64,000 nucleotides of DNA, taken from the NCBI GenBank assembly GCA_023055425.1, contig JALGPY010000008.1:9310501-9374500 (forward strand). The letters run 5' to 3'. Below, in pieces: positions 46,351 through 57,285 of this stretch. The notes beneath the pieces are model-generated. The model saw nothing but the letters and a program-made list of their open reading frames with translations, was not told the origin of the DNA and searched no databases. This DNA is from Linanthus parryae. Taxonomy: Eukaryota > Streptophyta > Magnoliopsida > Ericales > Polemoniaceae. The position numbers and the translations under genes are program-made. Numbering within the stretch: position 1 is the stretch's first letter; each line of letters starts with the position of its first letter.

Positions 46351-46953
46351 ACTCTTTGGTGAATAGCTTGAATTTTCTTGGGTCTTCTGGATAGACCTCG
46401 AGTTTTGTTTTTCATCAACATGATTGATTCCTATATCAAGTTTTTTGCTAGGACCATTTATGCGTTTCCAATAACTATTTTTTTTGAAAGTGGTTAAGAA
46501 TATTTTTCGAGGTTGGTTTTCTTGTTTCCTTTGGAGTTGAATAGGTAATTACAACACTAATTACACAAATTAGTCCTCTAGTAATTACAAGACGAGTCCT
46601 ACAACTATTAAATAGTTCAACTTCTAATGACAAAGAAGCTCTATGCTTAGCACGAAAAGATATAGAAGCTCTCTCCTCATATGAGAGAGAGAGAGAGACC
46701 ATGGGGGCTGTTAGAGGGAAACACGACATCCATGCTCCGTTAACTTGCAAGCTGCTATCATTCTCTGCGCGGAGCTGATCTTGAAGGACAACTGATGATA
46801 AATGTACTACCGACCCTTTTCAGACTTGTGCGCCCGTGGAATTCCCTCCACATCGAGTGGCGAGACACCTAAGCAAGGAGAAATACCAGGTTAAAGCTCT
46901 AAACGATGTTGTATCGACGCTTAACTCCTATAGAAAAGTATATACAAAATGAT
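46351..46953. other. Intergenic, decayed F-box flank
   Basis: The first part is the shared 3' flank of the F-box units; the rest has no recognisable gene. Confidence 0.35.
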
Positions 46954-47170
46954 CACTACAGGAAATTTTGGTTGTAGTGGCGGGTTCTTTACAAGCGGCT
47001 CCAATAGCCACTGCTATAGGAAGCCTGTGCCAACGGTTTATAACAAAACGTCAGCAAAAAACTAAGCAGCGGGTAGGAGGTAACCCGCTGCCTATGATGC
47101 ACATAAACTCCGTGTAGGACTACGTCCCCGTTCCAGGAACGCCTTAAACTCCGGAACTCCCTGGAACGCC
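46954..47170 (+). mobile_element. CACTA (En/Spm) terminus fragment
   Basis: Starts CACTACAGGAAATTTTGG, the consensus tip of plant CACTA elements, followed by TAGTGGCGGG-type subterminal units. The opposite terminus is not visible, so this is a fragment that abuts the truncated F-box copy 3. Confidence 0.55.
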
Positions 47171-47259
47171 ACATGGCATTTTGGTAAAAGTAATCATTCG
47201 TTTGATCTCCAACAACGAGGGCGGGGGTGAAGTTGTTGATGCTGAATACCCAGTTAGTT

Positions 47260-49163
47260 TAATTATACCCTCCAATATTTATCATATCCTTGTGATGTTC
47301 TATACTTTAATAATTTGGTTTATGCGATTTTTGAGAAGGGCTTTATTAGGGCTTGGGACTCTAATCAAACCATCGGTACATTTGGGGGCTTGGCTCCTAC
47401 TAAGTTAGAGCAATACCTGCCAAGCTTCAACCTAGGAACGGAGTTGACTCCGATCACGAGTTGCGTTTGGTTGATTCTTTGGGCGAGCTATGACTTGGTT
47501 CGAAATTAGGTTTTGGGACTGAATGAAAAATTGGAGTCTACAAGCTAGATTTCAGGGAAAGGAAATGGGTGGATATACACACATTGGGCGATTGGGTTCT
47601 ATGTTGTGCAAGAATCAGAGTATCGCATTCTCACCTTTGGGCCCTTCAAAGTACGAGAGGAATTGTTTATATTTTGAATGTTGGAGTAGATGTCCTAGAG
47701 GCGATCTTATTTATTATGAACAATGTTTTTGGCTAGATTATTCATTTATTATTTATGGAGATATTTAATATAATGAAGTCCTTAGATTACAATTGTTGTT
47801 TATTTAAAATATCTCTGGTCATGTATATTGATTAATATGACGATCATTATAGACTAGTATGTGGGTAGATTGATCTGAAGATATCAAGTCTAACACATTT
47901 GTATGCATGAGTAATGGCATACTTGATTGACCCACCACGAGAAGGCTACGTATAAATTACGTTAATGTCGCAAGTGATTCTCGTAGTGACAATGGTGATG
48001 TAGTCCTTAGACTTGGAGTCACTAGATACTCTAGTTGTGAAATATCACGTTTTGATATTTTCCAACGTTACATCGTAATTGGGTAACTATAAAGATGGTA
48101 ATCCGACATGATAGGAATCAAGCTGAGAGATGGTAGTGATGTAGAGATGATTTGTCCCTCCCACATAATGGGAGTAAATATCCACGACCACTCGATGGGT
48201 AGTGCTTATGGAATGTCTGGCGAGACTCAGATAAATCAATATGTGCTATTGATGCTATATGTACAGATATGCCTATTCCGAGGATCGAGAAACAATAGAT
48301 TGGATATATGAGTGTGACACTTATGTCTCGTGTCTTATCCGGATATGGAGGAAAAAAATGGACATATACAACGCGGTAACATTGGGCACATAATTTGTCG
48401 ATCAGTGACTATTTCTATTAGTTCGGTGGCATAGATGTGTTGCTAGACACCGCTTATGTTTGAAATTGTTACTACCAAGTAGAACCCTACAGGGTCACAC
48501 ACCTTATGGATTAAAATGGATGTGGATATTAATTAGTAGGATTTGTTAATTAAAAGGATCAAAAGGCAACAACATGCAAAGTTAGTTGGACTAAGTTGCA
48601 AAGTGGACTAATCGGTGTATGGACATGATTAGTGTAGGGGCAAGTTTGTAGTTAATAATGAGTTATTAACTATAAAACGGCGAGCCTAGCTAATTATTTC
48701 TCATGAGTTGTCATTAAGTGAAATAAGAGAGCAAGGAGAGAGACCCCAACAAGGAGCCGCCCCCTTGTCGTCGGCCTCAACCCGTCGGCCTCACCAAGTG
48801 GTTCGGCCACTTGGTTGCTCCGTTTTTCATTATCTTTTCGCCTCCCTCTTTCAAGTAGCTAGCACTAGACATGGAGGGAATTCCAGCTTGCAATCCTAGG
48901 TGTGGATACCGGTAGAGATGTGGACATCATTCTGGATTGTGATCACACAAACAAACAGGGTACACAATCGTCTTCCTTTATCACGTTTGGATATCTTGCC
49001 TACGATCCGTGGAGGGATTTAATCAGGAATTTAATTTTGTATTTTGGCTGCGTAACTTGCATCAAAACCCTATATTGAAGACTATGATGGGCGTCCGTCA
49101 ATTCCCATAGTATGTATGTTTACAACTTGGACGATGGATCCTTCGAAAAAGAGTCTTTTGTGA
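47260..49163 (+). pseudogene. F-box/DUF295 gene copy 3, 5' truncated and split by a solo LTR
   Basis: Homology starts in the middle of the gene (TATACCCTCCAATATTTATC, equal to about 45493 in copy 2), so the F-box is missing. It reads NNLVYAIFEKGFIRAWDSNQ and continues with a frameshift near 47450 and several stops. At 47678 it is interrupted by a 1.4-kb solo LTR and resumes at 49075 with GAAGACTATGATGGGCG through to TCTTTTGTGA, the normal end of the gene. Confidence 0.85.
47679..49074 (+). mobile_element. Solo LTR, Angela-like Ty1/copia (1396 bp)
   Basis: Starts TGTTGGAGTAGATGTCCTAGAGGC and ends AAAACCCTATA (TATA in place of the expected TACA). TTGAA flanks it on both sides (47674-47678, 49075-49079), a 5-bp target duplication. 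The start resembles the known Angela/BARE LTR start (TGTTGGAAT...ATGCCCTAGAGGC). A TATA-like ACTATAAAACGG lies near 48669. It is a sister of the LTR at 51123. Confidence 0.8.
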
Positions 49164-50025
49164 GCGTTCATATGAAACATCATCGGTACCTAGCATGGAC
49201 ATGGTAGTAGTTACATATATTTATGTTTTCTCATGTAGTATTTGAATTATTCTCGCGAAGCTGGTTTTCTTGTTACCCTGTTTTGGACTTATCGTTGTAA
49301 TGACATAGTATTAGTTACCCTTCTAGCATAAATGGGCTTGGCTTTTCCACTGCCCTCCTGAGATCGAGTTGTTGTTTTGTGCAAGGATCAATGAATTCGT
49401 TATTGCTTATAGACCCTTCAAAGTATAAGAAGAACTGTGTGTGTTTTGAAGACCACAATCGGATGACAATGAATGTTCATTTATTCTATGTTTGCAACCG
49501 AATGACAATGAGTATTCCCTTATCTCCCTACAAGGGTTTGCCTTTGCTACAATCCCAAGACGTGTGGTTGGGATCGAGCAGCCAAAGTTGAGTCAGACCA
49601 ATGTCCTGAGTACTCTCTCAATCATAAGTTGCGTAAATTCCTCCGGAGAGCTCTGGCTTGCTTCTAAATTTGGGTTCGTAACTATTCTTTGTTTTGTAAT
49701 TTGGATTTCAACCCATTGTATAATGTAGAACCATTAGCAGCCGAGCTTTGATTTTGTGTAGGAATTACTAGTGCTTCACGTTCTTGCCTTAGGGAAACTA
49801 ACATACAGTAGAAATAATGCATATTTTGAGGATAGGGAGATTAAATGGAAACGGCGTGCATTCTATGCTCACAATAGAACTCGAAGGATGGTTCGTTAAT
49901 TCCATAAACTTAAGAAGGTTAATTTTTCCAAAAATTCAAGTTTATTTTTTCTTTTTACGTGAAAACTCCCAGCCACTAACATTCGTATGTGCACAGTGTA
50001 AATCCCAGTTCCAGTGAAATAGCAT
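49164..50025 (+). pseudogene. Shared 3' flank with two older DUF295 remnants
   Basis: After the end of copy 3 the sequence follows the flank of copies 2 and 4. At about 49375-49500 there is a decayed C-terminal end (SKYKKNCVCFEDHN). At about 49610-49690 a second starts with VNSSGELWLASKFGF and continues to about 49900 (NNAYFEDREIKWKRRA; YAHN). The order of remnants is the same after copy 4, so the train was duplicated as a block. Confidence 0.6.
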
Positions 50026-50344
50026 GCAAATATCACGAGAGACGTAAACCAGCATGGAAACACCGGATTCACATGCTCGCAGTTGAGCGGCGCCAATAGG
50101 CAACCCATGGATTCCCCCAAAGTTTGAACTTAAGACCCTATGTGTAACACCTAACCCTAGAGTGCTGGAGAAATTTAACTTAGGTTCCTCAGACTCTCAG
50201 GAATTTCCTCCGCTAAGCATGAAAGATGCTCACGGAGGAGTCTAACACCAACATTCCTGTAACAAGACATCATTAAAGAAACTGAAGCTTAATAGAAACT
50301 TACTATCATGTAGTTTCCATAATTTGTAGTGTAGAATTCTAAGT

Positions 50345-52698
50345 GATTGGCTATCTCCACAGTTTCCCGCGTAATCGCTTTCTTCTCTAACATCTACAAG
50401 CTCCATGGAATGCATACTTCAATAACTTCTGACAGAGTTACTATCTTCTCTAGTAAATTGGCCCGAATTGTTCAAATATATGGGCATGACTTTGAAGTAT
50501 ACTACAACCTATCATCCGCAAACAGATTGGCAAAGTGACTAATGATAGTCCTTACAAATGGTCAAAGTGGCTGAGTTTGGCAGAATAGTGATATAACACT
50601 AATTTACCACTGTTCCCTACAATTAACTACAGTTGAGGCTCTTTATGCTTGCATGCCACACCATTTTTCTGTCCATAAACTCAACAAAGCTGGCACCTAT
50701 GAGGTGGATTCATTCCTTCACGACAGAGCTACGTTGATTCAATTGCTCAAATATAACTTGTCCAAAGTACAAGAGAGTATGCAACTCGTTGCTAATAAGT
50801 ATGGAAGTGAAAGAGAAATCCAAGTTGGTGATTGAGTGTATTGAAACTTCAATCTTACAGGCTGCAGTCAGTCCATATCAGACTCAACTTCAAGCTCTCT
50901 GTCAGGTTTTATGGCCAATTTCAGGTGCTGACAAGAGTTGGCAAGGTTGCTTAGAAGCTCTAGTTACCAGAGTCCTCCAAAGTGCACAATGTGTTCCATG
51001 TGTCATCGCTTGAGAAATCACTCAAAGTTGCAACCATGATATTGATAAAATTCCACATGTGGGCATTGATGTCCATTTCTTGTAGATCTAGTTGCTATCC
51101 TGACAGTAGATTGGTAAGACACTGTTGGAATAGATGCCCTAGAGGCAATCTAGTTTAGTATGAATTTATTTGTGGCTAGAAATTTATTTATTATTTATTG
51201 GATATTTAATATAATGAAGTCCTTAGATTTACAATTGTGTTGTTTATCTTAAATATCCCTAGTCCAGTATAATGATTAATGGGACAATCATCTATAGACT
51301 AGTATGGGGTTGAATTGATATGGAGATATCATGATCCAACACATAGGTGTGCATTAGGGGTAATGTCGCACTGGATTGACCCATCTCCGAGAAGGCTACA
51401 TACACGTTATGTTGAGTCACAAGCGCTTCTCGCGGTACAACGGTATTGTCATCTTTAGACTTGAAGTCACTAGATATTCTAGTTGTGGATTATTGTGATT
51501 TTGGTAGCGTTAAACGCTACACCGTAACTGGGTAGTTATAAAGGCGTGTACTGGATACAATAAGAAGCAAGCTTAGAGATCGTAGTGGACGTAGATAGAA
51601 TTTGTCCCTCCCACATAACGGGAGCAAATATCGTAGGCCACTCGAGGGATAGTGCTTATAGAATGTCTGGCCAGACTCAAATAAATCAATATGGGATATT
51701 GATGTTATTTGCACGAATAAGGCTATTCCCATGGATCGAGAAACTATGGATTGGATATACGAGTGTGACTTGTATGTCTCGTGTCCAATCCGGATATAGA
51801 GACAAAGGGATGAGACAATTACTTGTGCAAAGGTTGTCAAGATGACTATTCTATTAGTTGGCTAGAATGGATGTTTTGCTAGAAACCGCTCCATATTAGC
51901 AAGTAGTTGCTACCAACTAGATAGAACCTATGGGGTCACACGCTATATAGAGTTGAACTAGATTTGGGAATTAATTAATTGGATTAATTAATTAGAAGGA
52001 TCACTTTGCAAAACCTTGCAAACTTAGTAGGGACTAATTTGCAAGGAAGGGACTAAATTGAATTCTAGTAGGACTAGAATAAGTCCTGTAGGTAGTTGGC
52101 AAGGAGTTGTTGGACTATATAAAGGACCTTCCTTCCTTCCTTCCCAGAACTTATGCTCATAATTGATCATAACAAGAGTGGGAGATAACAAAAGGAGAGA
52201 GAGAAACAAGCTAGAGGAGCCGCCGCCCCCCTAGCCCGCCGCCCGTCCCCGTCGACCCCAAAAGAGGCCGAAACCTCCTTTGGTTCGTCTCGTTTTGCGT
52301 GATTCTTCTTCCTCTTCCTCTTTCCGGGCTAGAACCAAGGATTGGAAGATCTAGAAATCAACTCTAGGCGTGGATCAACTATAGAGAACATGACACAATT
52401 CGCGTTTGAAGTCATCAAAGGAGAACCCTAAGGTGTGTTATTGATTTCTTCCTTTACCATCGTTATATCTCTTGACTTGTGATCCTTGGAGGGTTTTTGC
52501 ATGGTTAATTATTGTTTCCTTTGCGCATCCATGAATCAAAACCCTACAAAGGGTCCTCTTATACAGTTCATGTACTCACTCAATGGGCTAATCTCTCACC
52601 TGTCGAAACTACTTGGGAGGACTACTTCAAGATCAAGGCATATATTCCCCAATTCGATTAACATGGAATGAATCATCTCAAGCTGGGGGTGGGGGGCT
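50345..52698 (+). pseudogene. Ty3/gypsy integrase to chromodomain remnant, split by a solo LTR
   Basis: 50345-51060 reads FFSNIYKLHGMHTSITSDRV (integrase core), then WLSLAE and a LQALCQVLWPIS region equal to the C-terminal integrase part. After an Angela-like LTR (51123-52548) the frame continues QWANLSPVETTWEDYFKIKA, a typical gypsy chromodomain-like end, and the purine tract GGGGGTGGGGGGCT. Several frameshifts and stops. Protease, RT and RNase H are absent. Confidence 0.75.
51123..52548 (+). mobile_element. Solo LTR, Angela-like Ty1/copia (1426 bp)
   Basis: Starts TGTTGGAATAGATGCCCTAG and ends AAAACCCTACA, so both ends are canonical. It aligns along its length with the LTR at 47679 (shared phrases TTTAATATAATGAAGTCCTT, TTTGTCCCTCCCACATAA, GAATGTCTGGC). 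A TATA box, TATATAAA, is at 52116-52123. No matching 5-bp duplication is visible at its ends. Confidence 0.8.
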
Positions 52699-53090
52699 TG
52701 TCATGATCCTTGCTCATTTCTACAAATCGGCGAGGATTCCGACTAGTTTACCGAATTCTCACTGTCGGTTTCCAAATATTGATATTCACTAGTGAGATTA
52801 TATTTTACGTAGAATGGTGCCATTATGTTCCACCTAGGTTGCGTTCTTTACACCGCGACAACCCTTGATTGGTCACGTGAATTCCAAAGTGACATTGACC
52901 CTTTATCAATTCAATCAAGTAGTGGTAAATACATTTAGACCCACCTAATTCTTGTAATTTTGTTTTTACTCTGAACTATATAAAGTGACGAGTTGTATTG
53001 AAATGATATCAACTTGAAAAATTCATGTCCCCTTTCTACAATCTCGTTCCCTTTCTTCGTTCTCTCCCTCTCTAAATATAATCTCAACTG
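52699..53090 (+). repeat. Probable 3' LTR of the gypsy remnant
   Basis: TGTCATGATCC follows directly after the purine tract at 52683-52698. Within it are CTATATAAAGTG (about 52977) and a CT-rich leader. The right end is not clear. Confidence 0.45.
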
Positions 53091-53394
53091 CGGTTAAACT
53101 CGCTAGAATTCACATCCTACCGCTTTAAGTCGTGTCACAAGTTGATTTCTAAAGTTGAAGATTAGATCCATTAATTATAATGATCAGAACTACCCATACT
53201 AATCTCAGCTCCATTTGTGAATCAACCAACGCACATTGAACCCAGAAAAGCAAACCTAGAGAGAGAAGAGAGAGAGAGAGAGAAAGTAGAGATAGAGAGG
53301 AGAGGGAGAAAGTAGAGAGCAGTTGCTAGTGGTCATGGGATTTGGTGGCTTTGAAATTTAAAAAAAAAAAATATTACACAAACATAGTCATTAT

Positions 53395-53604
53395 TGTTAT
53401 GAAATATGTAATTGGACTGATGTGAATATCCACCACATAGTTGGGTGTATTTTGTATTATTATATTCTGGTCCAAAGCCCACCTAATGCCTATATAAGGA
53501 GGCTTAGGGTTGGAGAATAAGACAACTCTCAACACACTTCTCCCTACATCTTGTCTCTCTTTATTTTCTGTCTCTCTCGTCTTCTCAGTTTTCGTTTCAC
53601 AACA
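53395..53604 (+). repeat. 5' LTR
   Basis: TGTTATGAAATATG... to TTTCACAACA. A TATA box, TATATAAG, at 53491 would start the transcript within the LTR. Confidence 0.95.
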
Positions 53605-54092
53605 CGTTATCAGCACGATAACTCTTATGCATGATTCGAAGAGAGATTTAAATAGCCGCCGCTTCAGTTCTACAACAGCCGTTTTTTCCTCATGATCAAC
53701 AGATCTAATGGTGATGAACTTGTCCATTACGAGGTTAGTTGTATTTTTGAGGTTATGTGTGTGTGGCTTGTGGAGCCCATGATTTATACTTGGTGAAATT
53801 AATGAAGCAGGTCACCTTTTGTCTTCATTATCAACAAAGGGTTTATTTTATTCTTTACCAGAGCTTGTGTGACTATTAAACATACTAAAGGCAAACCCTT
53901 ACTATAGTAAAGTGATCTGCAAATTCGACGTCTTCATTATCAACAAAGGGTTTATGTTTGTTGGGGATTTGCTTTATTTATTAATATAAGTTAATTGATT
54001 TCCTTGAACTGACATATAATCATCAAAATTAGATGTTTCAATTTTCTTTTATTTGGTTCACTTTGTTGATATCATAATTAGTGACCGTGTTT

Positions 54093-55640
54093 TCGCACCT
54101 GAAGTTGTGAATTATAATTTTTTTTCGTGACCCAAAGTTACGATACTATTTTTATGACCCGAAGTCATAAATTATTATTAGGTATCTCCAGAAGAGATCG
54201 TATTGAACTCTTAATAGACTTGAAAAAGTCATGATCCATACCTGACGTTATGGATTACATGAAGTCTAGATCGTAACCTGAAATTACGACAATTTTATAA
54301 ATTTTTGACCCGAAGTCATAATTGCATCTCCTGAAGAGATGTCATATAATTCTTTTAACCTCCACAAGAGGTCTCTAATAGACTTGCAAAAGTCATGATC
54401 CATACCTGAAGTTATGGATGACATGGAATATTAATCGTAACCTGAAGTTGCGAATTTTTTTCTTTATGACCCAAAGTCATATTTAGTTACACTTCCTGAA
54501 GAGATGTTCTACAATTTTCGTGTAAACCTCCCGAAGAGGTTATACTTTGTTACTTTACTTTATCTAATTTTATGCATTTGTTTTTGCTACTTTTATTCTT
54601 CTGTTCTCTCATTATGGATCAAAAATGAACCTCCTGAAGAGCATTCGTAATCGCCATCGATGTTAAATCTGGCCATGTCATATGTACCCGAAGTTACATA
54701 TTACATGATATCACTCATAACCAGCAGTTATGACTTCATAACCTGGAGTTCTGAAACATTATAAATAATTATCTCCTGAAGAGATTGCTACAATTCAACT
54801 ATGATCCACCCTCCTGAAGAGGTTATATTATGTTTATTTCTTATATCATATACGCATTTATTTTTAATATTGTCTAGTACTTTACCGTTTATACACTTGT
54901 TATTGATTTAAGTAGAGAATCCAGAAGATGTTCATCGTCCATGAGGATTTATTGGACAAATGCATTTTATATGCGTAAGAAGTGATTTTCATACCAGAAG
55001 TTATGAAAATATTATAACATGGAGTTACATCAAAAGATCTCCCAGAAGAGAGAATCTACGCCACTCACTTTTAAATAAAAGTATTGACATTTACGTCTCT
55101 TTTTGGGTTTATTGGAAGAAACTTTGATTAGAGAACTACGGCGTCCAAGAGATTGCTTATTGTCAATATTTTTGTTTAATTTTGATTGGTTTATACAAAG
55201 TGCATATGAGACAAATTGATGTCTGAAGCATCAATAAAGTATCATTATGGTTATGATCAAATAGCTCACGCCATGAGGGGGAGAATGGGTCCTATTGCAT
55301 GACGTGAGCCAAAATATCATTGTCTCTACGGGTATGTACTAATGTAAAATCACAACAAAATGGATAGCTTCTCGACAAATAGGTGTCGGTTTGAGTATAC
55401 ACTTTAAGCATAAAAGGGTGCTTGTGTACATATGTTAATCCTCCAGAAGAGGAACATAAATCAAAGCATCCAAATAAGTTGGGATATTGATATACTACTC
55501 TACAAGATGGGAACAGAAGATTATGAGGAAAATCTTGAAAGGTTATCATTAATATGGATCAAAGCCAACGTTGGTAGTTAAATAGCCCTGGAAGAGGCTC
55601 ATAGCCCTGGAAGAGGCATATAGCTCTGGAAGTAGCTAAA
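54093..55640 (+). repeat. Array of about 25-30 short stem-loops with a shared CNGAA loop
   Basis: Repeated form: stem, five-base loop (CTGAA, CCGAA or CAGAA, with some CCAAA or CACAA), then the complementary stem. Examples: TTTATGAC-CCGAA-GTCATAAA (54151-54171), ATCTC-CAGAA-GAGAT (54184-54198), CATCTC-CTGAA-GAGATG (54325-54341), AACCTC-CCGAA-GAGGTT (54525-54541), TCATAAC-CAGCA-GTTATGA (54715-54733), and ATTTTCATA with TATGAAAAT (54985-55010). Stem sequences differ while loops stay alike. The first part shows an order of stem types that recurs about every 145-165 bp. The density thins after 55055, with further examples at 55439-55453 and 55583-55638. Confidence 0.85.
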
Positions 55641-55872
55641 GGTACCTTAATACAATCTCATGATCCTACAATTAATGATTATTATATTAAGCGCTATACA
55701 ACTCATATGGGTTAAAGGAAAAAAGTGTTGACTAGATAATCAATGGCCAAAACAAAGTCAACACACGCATAAACTATTGCTCGGGTTACATAATTATGTA
55801 GAGCAAAACGTATAGTACTCAAAGTACTTACAACCCGATGCATAAATTACAATATATGCGAATACTACATAT

Positions 55873-56070
55873 CCGCTGTTCAGCGTGGGATCCATGTAGA
55901 TATTACAAATCCGCTACCAAGCGTGGGATATATGTCCGCTGTTAAGCGTGGGACTTATGTTTGGTATATATTTCCGCTGTTAAGCGTGGGACTTATGTTT
56001 GGGATATATGTCCGCTAATAAGCGTGGAACTTATGTTTGGGATTATGTCCGCTTTAAGCGTGGGACTTGT
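55873..56070 (+). repeat. Six tandem CCGCT...AGCGTGG hairpins
   Basis: CCGCT, four variable bases (three in the last), then AGCGTGG occurs six times at about 38-base spacing, separated by GACTTATGTTTGGGATATATGT-like spacers. The arms pair as CCGCT with AGCGG if the T is bulged. The loop is variable (GTTC, ACCA, GTTA, GTTA, AATA, TTA). Confidence 0.85.
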
Positions 56071-56678
56071 AAAATGAGAAACATGATATATGGGTCATGA
56101 TAAATTCTCACTAATATAATCTTCTCGTGGAGAGAATGATAATAATGTTGTGTTAGTCTCGGGGACTAAGGTACAACAAAATATGGGTTAAAAATGTAAC
56201 TAGTTATAATTACGATCGTATGAATCACAAATTTTTTGAAATTCCATGGAGGTTGGTTCCCATGAGAAATATTATTTGCCTGAAGCAAATCAAAAAGTGT
56301 ACACTCGCGAGTAGTTTAGGTGCATATGCATTATATTGATTATGATTGTTAATCGGCTATTTTTAGATAATTGTTTTTGCAATGAGTTTTGTTTGTCAGG
56401 TACAAGGATGTTCCAATGAGGGGGAGATCCAATGAAATGCTAAAAGGGCGGCACTCTTTTTCCTTCGCTACAGTTTTTGTCCCACAGGGTTTTTCCTAGC
56501 AAGGTTTTAACGAGGCTTGCGAAGATTATCCAGATGCGTTCCAGAAGAATGTCATCCTATGTTGAGCTAATAGAATTCACTAGATGTACTCTTTTTCCTT
56601 AGTCATTGATTTTTCCCACTGGGTTTTTCATGACAAGGTTTTAACGAGGCATCGTAGTGGTGAATATTCAAGGGGGAG

Positions 56679-56888
56679 TGTTATGAAATATGTAATTGGA
56701 CTGATGTGAATATCCACCACATAGTTGTGTGTATTTTGTATTATTATATTCTGGTCCAAAGCCCACCTAATGCCTATATAAGGAGGCTTAGGGTTGGAGA
56801 ATAAGACAACTCTCAACACTCTTCTCCCTACATCTTGTCTCTCTTTATTTTCTGTCTCTCTCGTCTTCTCAGTTTTCGTTTCACAACA
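56679..56888 (+). repeat. 3' LTR
   Basis: Nearly identical to 53395-53604 (G/T and A/T differences in GTTGGGTG/GTTGTGTG and CACACTTC/CACTCTTC). ATTAT target duplication at 56889-56893. Confidence 0.95.
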
Positions 56889-56925
56889 ATTATGTCAAAT
56901 TGTAATGGTTTTTCCTAAAAAAAAT

Positions 56926-57285
56926 GCTTAATTACTTAATGCATACTCCCAGTTTGCCGAAACTATCACATTGCAACCTCCAATTCTAGTACTAGTTGAT
57001 TGCATCCCCATTTACAGAAAATACGTCAATGTGAAACTTAAATTGAAATTTTGTCGCAAAATTAACGTACTCGAAGAGTATTATCTCAAACAATGTGATG
57101 CGATTGTATCATAGAGGGTGTGCACTTTATGAAAATACCGTCGTCGGGTTCGAATTTTATGATTTGTTGCCAGTTTGACATTGACGAATTTTTTATAAAT
57201 AGAAGATGCAATCAACTAGTTCTAGAACTGGGGTTTGCAACGTTATAGTTTCGATAAATTGGGAGTATGCATTAAGTAATTAAGC
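56926..57285. mobile_element. MULE-type MITE, GCTTAATTACTTAATGC ends, copy 1
   Basis: GCTTAATTACTTAATGCATAC and GTATGCATTAAGTAATTAAGC bound about 360 bp; the arms continue matching inward (CGAAACTATCACATTGCAAC). The flanks are A-rich, so the target duplication is not resolved. Confidence 0.75.

Larger units (their letters stand above)
53395..56888 (+). mobile_element. Young non-coding LTR retrotransposon with hairpin arrays
   Basis: Two 210-bp LTRs (53395-53604 and 56679-56888) differ at only two positions, and a perfect 5-bp target duplication ATTAT flanks the element. Just inside the 5' LTR is a primer-binding-site-like GTTATCAGCACGA, and CAAGGGGGAG precedes the 3' LTR. The 3074-bp interior has no open frame above about 85 residues and no gag or pol similarity, so the element must move with proteins from another. 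Two TTTTTCCCACTGGG/AAGGTTTTAACGAGGC blocks near 56465-56515 and 56605-56652 are a 3' signature I associate with plant Ty1/copia elements. Arrays of short stem-loops fill 54093-55640 and 55873-56070. Confidence 0.9.

Noticed and set aside
55873..56070. CRISPR-like repeat-spacer pattern
   Set aside because: Repeats are short, the spacers are themselves similar to each other, and this is plant nuclear DNA inside an LTR retrotransposon.
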